Part shown: positions 23,205-28,820 of the stretch, in pieces | Numbering within the stretch: position 1 is the stretch's first letter | Layout of the letters: each line of letters starts with the position of its first letter | Assembly: GCA_902475455.1 (NCBI GenBank) | Contig: CABRZO010000007.1 | Coordinates: 1-28,820, forward strand | Source of the DNA: an uncultured Eubacteriales bacterium | Lineage (GTDB): Bacteria; Bacillota; Clostridia; Oscillospirales; Oscillospiraceae | Length of the DNA: 28,820 nucleotides | Direction of reading: 5' to 3' | Notes under the pieces: generated by a model | Told to the model about the DNA's origin: nothing | Databases searched by the model: none | Seen by the model: the letters and a program-made list of their open reading frames with translations, nothing else | Made by a program: the position numbers and the translations under genes

Positions 23205-23426
23205 TCACTGCTCCTGCTTGTTGGTGTCCCAGTCGATTTCAAACAGCTCGTTGGGGGTACACTCCAACAGCTGGCAAAGTGTCTCCACCCGCTCCAGCTT
23301 GATGGAGGAAGTCTCGTTGTTGACCATGCGGCTGAAATTCTGATAGCTCATTCCCAGCTGCTTGTATAGCCAATATTTGGTCTTTCCCTGCTTTTCCAGC
23401 AGGGGCAGCACGTTCAGTTTCACCAC
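23205..23426 (-). CDS. Small Cro/XRE-family regulator
   Basis: About 73 residues, nearly all HTH domain: VLPLLEKQGKTKYWLYKQLG, then MSYQNFSRMVNNETSSIKLE and LCQLLECTPNELFEID. This is the compact YozG/Cro-like family with KTKYWLYKQL, common as a solitary regulator in Firmicutes. The ATG at 23441 has no ribosome site. The GGAGG that follows that ATG fits a GTG at 23426 with an 8-nt spacer, and most relatives begin MxKLNV, so I take the GTG. Repeated ACATTAGATAAT words upstream suggest autoregulation. Confidence 0.85.
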   Translation of the reverse strand: MVKLNVLPLLEKQGKTKYWLYKQLGMSYQNFSRMVNNETSSIKLERVETLCQLLECTPNELFEIDWDTNKQEQ

Positions 23427-23437
23427 GGCGGACACCT

Positions 23438-23509
23438 CCATTATCTTCTGTTCACATTAGATAATAGAGTTTCCTGTTTTATTAAGTATAGACATTTACA
23501 TTAGATAAT
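23438..23509. promoter_or_regulatory. Repeated operator-like words upstream of the Cro-type regulator
   Basis: ACATTAGATAAT occurs exactly at 23454-23465 and 23498-23509, 44 bp apart. The inverted word ATTATCT lies at 23440-23446. A minus-strand TATACT (23490-23485) sits between the two direct copies and may be the -10 of the regulator. Confidence 0.55.
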
Positions 23510-23579
23510 GCTAAAATCTACACCAGATGACACCGGCACAGTACACCCATCATTCCCCAAGACTTCATCCCTGAAAAAC

Positions 23580-23641
23580 GGAAAGTATGCTTGACATTTT
23601 CCGAAACCTCCCTTATACTCCAATTGTAAAGCAAACTTTCC
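23580..23641 (+). promoter_or_regulatory. Consensus promoter inside a 13-bp inverted repeat
   Basis: TTGACA (23591-23596) and TATACT (23614-23619) with an exact 17-nt spacer form the best promoter in the window. GGAAAGTATGCTT (23580-23592) touches the -35, and its inverse AAGCAAACTTTCC (23629-23641, one mismatch) lies just after the -10. Binding at both arms by the downstream XRE protein would repress the operon. Confidence 0.75.
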
Positions 23642-23664
23642 ATTTCATCAGAGGGAGGGCTGAG

Positions 23665-23862
23665 ATGAAAAACCGTCTGGAAGAGATCCGGAAAAGCCGG
23701 GGGATCCGGCAGGAGGAGCTGGCCCGGGCGCTGGAGGTCTCCCGGCAGACCATCGGTTCCCTGGAAAACGGCCGGTATAACCCCTCCATTCTGCTGGCCT
23801 TTAAAATTGCCCGGTATTTTGACATGAAGATCGAGGATATTTTTCTCTACGAGGAGGAATGA
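23665..23862 (+). CDS. XRE-family regulator of the ABC transporter operon
   Basis: A 65-residue HTH-only protein (LEEIRKSRGIRQEELARALE, then VSRQTIGSLENGRYNPS and ARYFDMKIEDIFLYEEE), the standard small Cro-like repressor placed before two-gene ABC exporters in Firmicutes. The start is set by GGGAGGG seven nucleotides upstream; a frame reaching back to 23587 crosses the promoter. The ATPase gene begins 59 nt downstream. Ligand unknown. Confidence 0.92.
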   Translation: MKNRLEEIRKSRGIRQEELARALEVSRQTIGSLENGRYNPSILLAFKIARYFDMKIEDIFLYEEE

Positions 23863-23921
23863 GGGCCTTCTGCCCCACACAGAGAGAAGAGACAACCCCT
23901 AAAAACCAAAAGGAGAATGGT

Positions 23922-24629
23922 ATGAAATTTGTCATTGAACACCTGTCCAAGTCCTTTGGCCCCAAGGAAGTATTGCGGGACATTGACTTCACCTTTGAGG
24001 CGGGCCGGATTTACGGCCTGCTGGGCCGCAACGGCGCCGGCAAAACCACCCTGTTCAACTGCCTGAACCGGGACATCAACGCCGACGCGGGCAGCTTTTA
24101 TCTGGAGGAGGACGGCCTCCGGCGTGAGGTGTCAGCGGAGGATCTGGGCTATGTGCTCTCCACCCCCACGGTGCCGGAATTTCTGACGGGCCGGGAATTC
24201 CTGAAATTCTTCATGGATATCAACGAGGGTTCCATCCAGGACCCCAAGCCCCTGGACGCCTACTTTGACTACATGAGCATTGCCCCGGAGGACCGGGACA
24301 AGCTGCTGAAGGACTACTCCCACGGCATGAAGAACAAGATGCAGATGCTGGTCAACATCATGGCCCAGCCCAAGATCCTGCTGCTGGACGAGCCCTTGAC
24401 CTCCCTGGACGTGGTGGTGGCGGAGGAGATGAAGCAGCTGCTGCGCTCCCTGAAATCCGGCCGCATCACCATCTTTTCCACCCACATCATGGACCTGGCC
24501 CTGGACCTCTGCGACGAGATCGTGCTGCTGAGCCACGGGGAGCTGGAGGTGGTGGAGAAATCCAACCTGGACAACCAGGAGTTCAAGGAGAAGATCATCG
24601 CGGCGCTGCGGGAGGACGGACATGAATAA
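23922..24629 (+). CDS. ABC transporter ATP-binding protein
   Basis: 235 residues. Walker A is GRNGAGKTT at residues 35-43. The signature is a variant, YSHGMKNKM, in place of LSGGQ. Walker B is ILLLDEPLTSLD, and the H-loop is in FSTHIMD. It drives an exporter-type system together with the membrane protein encoded next. AAAAGGAGAA precedes the ATG. The last 8 nt overlap the permease gene. The HGM-type signature groups it with ABC-2-like efflux or antibiotic/lantibiotic-type transporters, though the substrate is not deducible. Confidence 0.94.
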   Translation: MKFVIEHLSKSFGPKEVLRDIDFTFEAGRIYGLLGRNGAGKTTLFNCLNRDINADAGSFYLEEDGLRREVSAEDLGYVLSTPTVPEFLTGREFLKFFMDINEGSIQDPKPLDAYFDYMSIAPEDRDKLLKDYSHGMKNKMQMLVNIMAQPKILLLDEPLTSLDVVVAEEMKQLLRSLKSGRITIFSTHIMDLALDLCDEIVLLSHGELEVVEKSNLDNQEFKEKIIAALREDGHE

Positions 24630-26193
24630 GACACTCCGGATCTCCTTTGCCCTGAAGAACACCTACCGGGTCAACGGCATCCTCTACGCCCTGAAGCAAA
24701 TTCCCCTGATCAAGCGGCTGCTGCCGGATCTGTTGTACCAGGTCCGGGGGCTGAAAATCTTTGCCAACGTGCTGTCCATCCTGTGGGAGATCGTGTCCAC
24801 CTTCGGCTTCAAGCTGCTCTATCTGGTCACCATGGTCTGGGGAGCTGCCACGCTGTATCACACGGCGGCACCGGAGGATCTGTATCTCCACATCCTGCTG
24901 CTGCTCACCGTCATCGGCATGTTTGTCAACACCCACCTGTTCAACCCCACCCGGGACAAGTACTACGCCATCATCCTGATGCGGATGAACGCCCGGGAGC
25001 ACACCCTGGTCAACTACGGCTACAACCTGTTCAAGAGCATTGTGGGATGTTTACCCTTCTCCCTGCTCTTTGGCCGGATGATGGGGGTACCGATCTGGTT
25101 CTGTCTGGTCTTCCCCTTCTGCGCCGCCGCCTCCAAGCTGATTCTGGCCTCGGTCCACCTGCGGGACTATCTGCGCCGGGGCCAGGCTTACAACGAAAAT
25201 AAGCTGGGCAAGCTGCTCTGGCTGGTGGTAGGGCTGCTGTTGGGGGCCGCCTATGGCCTGCCCGCCCTGGGTGTTGTGATCCCGGCGGAGGTATCCATGG
25301 TGGTAATGCTGGCCTTCCTGCCGGTGGGGCTGCTGATGGGCCGCACCCTGCTCACCTTCCCCCGGTATCGGGAGATCAACCAGGAGCTGCTCTCCCAGCT
25401 GCTCAATCAGATGGACACAGTGAAGCAGGCCGCCAAGACCAGCACGGAAAAACTGATCTCCGCCGACACCTCCATCACCAGTCACCGGAAGGGCTTTGAG
25501 TACCTCAACGAGCTGTTCATCAAGCGGCACCAGAAAATCCTGTGGAAATCCACCCTCCGGATTGCCGCCATCTCCTGTTTTCTGGTCTGCGGCGGGCTGC
25601 TGGTGCTCTATCTGGTGCCGGAGTCCAAGTCAGCGGTCAATGAGCTGATTCTGAACTGGCTGCCCTACTTCGTATTTATCATGTACGCCATCAACCGGGG
25701 CACCGGCTTCACCCGGGCCCTGTTCATGAACTGCGACCACAGTCTGCTGACCTACTCCTTCTATAAACAGCCCAAGTTCGTGCTGAAGCTGTTCCAGATC
25801 CGGCTCCGGGAGATCATGAAGATCAACGCGGTGCCCGGCCTGGTCATTGGCGGAGGGCTGGCCCTGCTACTGTACGCCTCCGGAGGCACCGACAACCCGC
25901 TGAATTATGCGGTGCTCTTTGTCTCCATTGTGTGCATGAGCCTGTTCTTCTCCGTCCACTATCTGACCATCTACTACTTACTTCAGCCCTACAACGCCGG
26001 CACCGAGATGAAGAGCGGCACCTATCGGCTGGTGCTGATTGTCACCTACATTGTGTGTTACGCCATGATGCGGGTGCGGCTGCCCCTGCTGCTCTTCGGC
26101 ATCAGCTGCATCGCCTTCTGCGTGGTGTACTCCATCGTGGCCTGCATCCTGATTTATCGGCTATCCCCCAAAACCTTCCGGCTCCGGACCTGA
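24622..26193 (+). CDS. ABC transporter permease, ABC-2-like membrane protein
   Basis: 523 residues with about ten to twelve hydrophobic helices split into two halves. A soluble, charged loop of about 70 residues (near 250-320, with KTSTEKLISADTSITSHRKG) separates them. This layout suits a large single-chain permease or a fused pair of half-permeases. It overlaps the ATPase stop by 8 nt and is the last gene of the XRE-ATPase-permease operon. I do not recognise a named subfamily or substrate. Confidence 0.85.
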   Translation: MNKTLRISFALKNTYRVNGILYALKQIPLIKRLLPDLLYQVRGLKIFANVLSILWEIVSTFGFKLLYLVTMVWGAATLYHTAAPEDLYLHILLLLTVIGMFVNTHLFNPTRDKYYAIILMRMNAREHTLVNYGYNLFKSIVGCLPFSLLFGRMMGVPIWFCLVFPFCAAASKLILASVHLRDYLRRGQAYNENKLGKLLWLVVGLLLGAAYGLPALGVVIPAEVSMVVMLAFLPVGLLMGRTLLTFPRYREINQELLSQLLNQMDTVKQAAKTSTEKLISADTSITSHRKGFEYLNELFIKRHQKILWKSTLRIAAISCFLVCGGLLVLYLVPESKSAVNELILNWLPYFVFIMYAINRGTGFTRALFMNCDHSLLTYSFYKQPKFVLKLFQIRLREIMKINAVPGLVIGGGLALLLYASGGTDNPLNYAVLFVSIVCMSLFFSVHYLTIYYLLQPYNAGTEMKSGTYRLVLIVTYIVCYAMMRVRLPLLLFGISCIAFCVVYSIVACILIYRLSPKTFRLRT

Positions 26194-26204
26194 TGCAAAA
26201 AAGG

Positions 26205-26246
26205 ACACCGGCCCGCTGCGTTTTCCGCAGCGGGCCGGTGTTTTTT
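26205..26246. terminator. Bidirectional terminator after the ABC operon
   Basis: ACACCGGCCCGCTGCG (26205-26220), loop TTTTC, CGCAGCGGGCCGGTGT (26226-26241), then a T-run. A-rich sequence on the left gives a T-run for the convergent exonuclease gene too. Confidence 0.93.
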
Positions 26247-26267
26247 ATTTGATGGCGATTTCAGACC

Positions 26268-26837
26268 TCATCGGCCCCGGCCGGTGAGGGTGCGGCACCG
26301 GGCCAGGTCATACCGCCGGGCAAACCGCTCCGGCTCCAGGCCGTGGTCCATGTAGTCAATGAGCAATTCCGCACAGGCCCGGCCGTCACTGCCGGCGTCG
26401 TGGTGGTTTAAAGGAATACCCAGATAGTCGCACAGGGTGTTGAGCCGGTGGTTGGGCAGGTGGGGGTAACACGCTCTGCCCATCCGGCAGGTGCAGACGT
26501 AGCCCACCTGGGGGCGCCAGGGGATGCAGTAGCGGCTCAGACACTTGGCCAGCACGCTCATGTCAAAGGGGGCATTGTGGGCCACCAGCAGGCCGCTGTC
26601 CAAGATGGGCCCGATCTGCTGCCACAGCTCCGGGAAGGTGGGCTTGCCCTCCACCAGCTCCGGGGTGATGCCGGTGAGCCGCATGTTGAAGTAGTCGAAG
26701 CTGACCTCCGGGTCCACCAGGGTGGAAAAGCTGTCCACCACCATACCACCCTCCACCACGGCGATGCCGATGCCGCTGATGCTGCTGTTGTTGGCGTTGG
26801 GGGTCTCCACGTCAAAGGCGATATATCTCTCTGCCAT
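26268..26837 (-). CDS. DnaQ-like 3'-5' exonuclease
   Basis: A 189-residue stand-alone DEDDh exonuclease. ExoI is AFDVETPN (D9, E11), ExoII is VAHNAPFDMSVL, and ExoIII is HHDAGSDGRACAEL (H then D). It resembles the epsilon-subunit-like exonucleases found alone in Firmicutes. Here it is the last gene of an operon with a TraD-like ATPase. The start is the ATG at 26837, since GAGGGG sits upstream and the family begins right at the ExoI strand; an upstream in-frame ATG at 26852 is rejected. The gap after the ATPase stop is only 11 nt. Confidence 0.9.
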   Translation of the reverse strand: MAERYIAFDVETPNANNSSISGIGIAVVEGGMVVDSFSTLVDPEVSFDYFNMRLTGITPELVEGKPTFPELWQQIGPILDSGLLVAHNAPFDMSVLAKCLSRYCIPWRPQVGYVCTCRMGRACYPHLPNHRLNTLCDYLGIPLNHHDAGSDGRACAELLIDYMDHGLEPERFARRYDLARCRTLTGRGR

Positions 26838-26848
26838 TTCTGAGCCCC

Positions 26849-28171
26849 TCACTTGGACGGATAGCGGTCAAACTGGAACAGGAAGGGCTGGCTGCCCGGC
26901 AGGCCGATGATGGCCTGGCCGGTCTGGAGCCGGGAGATGTTCCAATCCTCCACCACATAGGCCTCCCGGCTCTCCTCCACCATGCCCCGGTTCTGGACCA
27001 GGGGGACGTAGGCCTCCACCTTGCGGTTTTTCCCGAAGAGCTCCTTGATGTACTGCTTGGAGGAGTTGTCGGAGACCCGGAAGTTGACGCTGGTCAAAAA
27101 GCCCGACATGATACTGCGGGCCCGCTGGGGACCGTAGATCTCATAGATCTGCTCCACGTTCTGGATGCCAATCATGAACTTGACCCCTAAACTGCGGCCG
27201 AAGTTCACCGCGTCATCGATGTGCTGCAGGTTGGGCAGCAGCCGGAACTCGTCGGTGACAAAGTAGACATTGCCGGGGCTGCGCTCCCGGCACAGGGCCT
27301 CCTTGATGGCCTGGTCGAAGAGCAGGGTATACACCGGGGAGAGCATCATACCGATGCTGAGATCATACTCGATGAATACCATCCGCCCTCCCTTCTGGTA
27401 TACCAGATTGCGCATTCCCAGGGTGCCGTTTTTGGCGAAGTTGCCCAGGAAGATGTTCCGGGTGATCTGGAGCAGCTCGCTCATGACGCCCTGGGTCTGG
27501 CCCGAGTCGTCCTTGGCAATGTAGCTGGTCATGGCCCGGAAATCCTCGTATCCCTCCAGCATGGCTCGAAACTGAGCCGTGGGGGTGGAGTTGATGTAGT
27601 CGATCAGATGCTTGTTGGTGCGCTCCCGGGCGGGCCGGGAGCGGATGAAGTGGGTCATGGCCGCCATGAACAGATCCCGGGCCGCGTTGGGGAAAAACAC
27701 CTGGTTGGTCTTTTCGCAGGCCTCGGCGAAGAGGGATTTGGAGATTTCAATGATGCTCTCCATCATGTGCTCCCCGCCGTAGATCTCATTGAAGATATTC
27801 CAGTAGTCCTTCCGGTCGGCGCCGGTAGCGGTGGGGTCGTTGCTGATGACAATATCCCCGGGGCGATAAAACTCCTGGTAGAAATCCCCCTTGGTGTCAA
27901 AGACGATCATCACCTCGTCCGGCCGCAGGGTGTCCCGCAGCTGCCGGATGATCTGGCTGAAGGCGTTGGTCTTGCCGGTGCCGATGCCTCCCAGCAGCAT
28001 CAGGTGCCGGCCCAGCATATCCTCGTTGAAGGGCACCTGAACATGCCGGTTGGAGGCGTCAATGCCGCTGAAACAGCACCGGGGATTGGGCACATTCAGG
28101 GTGGGGGCGCTCATCATCAGGCTGTCGCCAAAGAGAGTTTCCGCCGTTTGATTTCGATTCATTCCAATCAT
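26849..28171 (-). CDS. TraD/TrwB-like (type IV secretion coupling-protein type) ATPase, soluble
   Basis: 440 residues. Walker A is GGIGTGKT at residues 61-68, FDTKGDFYQEFY follows the first strand, and Walker B is VYFVTDEFRLLP with D307/E308. The C-terminal part (LFGKNRKVEAYVP, then IGLPGSQPFLFQ) matches the RecA-like fold of conjugative coupling proteins. No transmembrane segment is present, whereas classical TraD/VirD4 proteins have an N-terminal membrane anchor. The ATG at 28171 is best spaced from AGGAG; the ATG at 28177 is too close. It starts shortly after the stop of the repeat-tailed upstream gene and is followed by the exonuclease. Its job may be DNA pumping or motor work, but this is inferred. 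Confidence 0.88.
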   Translation of the reverse strand: MIGMNRNQTAETLFGDSLMMSAPTLNVPNPRCCFSGIDASNRHVQVPFNEDMLGRHLMLLGGIGTGKTNAFSQIIRQLRDTLRPDEVMIVFDTKGDFYQEFYRPGDIVISNDPTATGADRKDYWNIFNEIYGGEHMMESIIEISKSLFAEACEKTNQVFFPNAARDLFMAAMTHFIRSRPARERTNKHLIDYINSTPTAQFRAMLEGYEDFRAMTSYIAKDDSGQTQGVMSELLQITRNIFLGNFAKNGTLGMRNLVYQKGGRMVFIEYDLSIGMMLSPVYTLLFDQAIKEALCRERSPGNVYFVTDEFRLLPNLQHIDDAVNFGRSLGVKFMIGIQNVEQIYEIYGPQRARSIMSGFLTSVNFRVSDNSSKQYIKELFGKNRKVEAYVPLVQNRGMVEESREAYVVEDWNISRLQTGQAIIGLPGSQPFLFQFDRYPSK

Positions 28172-28195
28172 GGTCATTCTCCTGTCCTGCGGGAG

Positions 28196-28820
28196 TTACA
28201 TCTCCATCCCGTCGTCGGAGTCCATGGAGGGGCCTCCGCCGCCGGAATCTCCACCGCCGGGATCGCTGTTGTCGGGGCCGTCGTTGTCCGGGCCGGACTG
28301 CTCCTGGCCGCCGGATTCCTCCGGGCCCTCGGAAGGTTCTTGCTCCGGGCTGTCCTCCAGGGATCCCCCCTGTTCCTGGGCTGCTGCTTCTTCATTCTCC
28401 GGGACTTCCTCACTGCCCAGGGATTCCCGGCCGTTGGCCTGGGCCGATTCTTCCTCGTTCTCCGGGGCTTCCTCGCTGCCCAGGGATTCCCGGCCGTTGG
28501 CCTGGGCCGATTCTTCCTCATTCTCCGGAGCTTCCTCGCTGCCCAGGGATTCCCGGCCGTTGGCCTGGGTTGCTTCTTCCCCGTTCTCCGGGGCTTCCTC
28601 GCTGCCCAGGGATTCCCGGCCCTGGTCTTGGGCTTGCTCATCCTCCTGGGACTGGTCCTCTTCCTGGGGTTGATCTTCTTCCTGGGGCTGATCCTGCTCC
28701 TGAGGCTGGTCCTGCTCCTGGAGTTGGTCCTCCTCCTGGGGCTGGTCCTGCTCCTGGGGCTGGTCTTGTTCTTGGGGCTGGTCCTGCTCCTGGGGCTGAT
28801 CCTGCTCCTGAGGCTGGTCC
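28196..28820 (-). CDS. C-terminal tail of an unknown protein: acidic tandem-repeat region, 5' end beyond window
   Basis: The frame ending with TAA at 28196 is open to the right edge (207 residues) and lies 24 nt before the ATPase start. It reads ten DQPQEQ-type hexapeptides, then four copies of a 21-residue unit (GRESLGSEEAPENEEESAQAN), then a Pro/Gly/Asp/Ser-rich end finishing DDGMEM. The tail is very acidic and surely disordered. Other frames in this stretch give basic or serine-rich text, but only this one keeps a sensible acidic composition and the right spacing to the next gene. The folded part of the protein lies outside the window, so no function can be given. Confidence 0.75.
   Translation of the reverse strand, partial: DQPQEQDQPQEQDQPQEQDQPQEQDQPQEEDQLQEQDQPQEQDQPQEEDQPQEEDQSQEDEQAQDQGRESLGSEEAPENGEEATQANGRESLGSEEAPENEEESAQANGRESLGSEEAPENEEESAQANGRESLGSEEVPENEEAAAQEQGGSLEDSPEQEPSEGPEESGGQEQSGPDNDGPDNSDPGGGDSGGGGPSMDSDDGMEM
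28387..28625. repeat. Tandem 63-bp repeat
   Basis: The word GGATTCCCGG recurs at 28421, 28484, 28547 and 28610, an exact 63-bp period. Each unit encodes 21 residues, so copy-number change keeps the frame. The copies differ by a few bases. Confidence 0.93.
28640..28819. repeat. Tandem 18-bp repeat
   Basis: Ten imperfect units of GACCAGCCCCAGGAGCAG (read on the minus strand) continue to the window edge and encode DQPQEQ-type hexapeptides. Confidence 0.92.

Noticed and set aside
26849..28171. Proof of an integrated conjugative element
   Set aside because: Only the TraD-like ATPase points that way; no relaxase, integrase, attachment site or secretion gene is in the window.
28170..28673. Serine-rich plus-strand repeat protein, and an arginine-rich minus-strand frame at 28174-28641
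   Set aside because: Both are other frames of the same tandem repeats. The minus frame ending at 28196 is open to the edge, acidic, and correctly spaced before the ATPase gene.
28387..28819. CRISPR array
   Set aside because: The repeats are directly tandem, without unique spacers, and are coding.

Overview
This GC-rich window has dense operons, strong Shine-Dalgarno sites and AT-rich hairpin terminators. It looks like a spore-forming gut Clostridia chromosome, most likely an Oscillospiraceae relative of the Flavonifractor, Pseudoflavonifractor or Lawsonibacter kind. That placement is inferred from gene content (spore-coat CotF-like proteins, a selenium-dependent molybdenum hydroxylase cluster, AsnA, a clostridial XRE/ABC pair) and overall style. 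No rRNA, tRNA or CRISPR was seen.

Region 1 (1-8885, minus strand) is one tightly coupled ten-gene operon: selD, yedF, a class V aminotransferase/cysteine desulfurase, a DUF3343 small protein, yqeC, yqeB, an XdhC-like protein, then the FAD, 2Fe-2S and molybdopterin subunits of a xanthine-dehydrogenase-family enzyme. The last subunit runs off the left edge. Most junctions are 4-17 nt overlaps or very short gaps. The set matches the known 'orphan SelD' trait, in which selenophosphate makes the labile selenium cofactor of molybdenum hydroxylases rather than selenocysteine. SelD here is the Cys form, and no selA, selB or selC lies in the window.

Region 2 (8964-12781) holds a metallo-beta-lactamase-fold hydrolase and a MerR regulator with two membrane helices and a C-terminal zinc ribbon, behind a promoter with a 19-bp spacer and a dyad. 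A bidirectional terminator separates it from an LTA-synthase-like membrane sulfatase on the minus strand. Region 3 (12930-16100, plus) is a pepD - xth - epimerase operon in which the exonuclease III lacks an internal segment. Region 4 (16083-18921, minus) has an MFS transporter behind two small spore-coat-type genes, and a separately terminated asnA.

Region 5 (18954-21073, plus) carries a zinc-dependent phospholipase C family protein, an XRE-type membrane regulator and a small zinc-ribbon protein. It is followed by the most striking noncoding feature, a roughly 286-bp array of strong hairpins bounded by two identical 36-bp palindromic hairpins (21102-21387). Region 6 (21396-26246) has an alanine racemase with an altered active-site motif (minus), a small PsiE-like membrane protein (plus), a minus-strand Cro-type regulator with repeated operator-like words, and an XRE regulator - ABC ATPase - ABC permease operon whose promoter sits between the arms of a 13-bp inverted repeat.

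Region 7 (26268-28820, minus) is a three-gene unit. An upstream protein of unknown function shows only its acidic, tandem-repeat C-terminal tail. It is followed by a soluble TraD/TrwB-like ATPase and a DnaQ-type 3'-5' exonuclease. The unit may belong to a conjugative element or to a less well described nucleic-acid-processing system. The deciding genes lie beyond the right edge.
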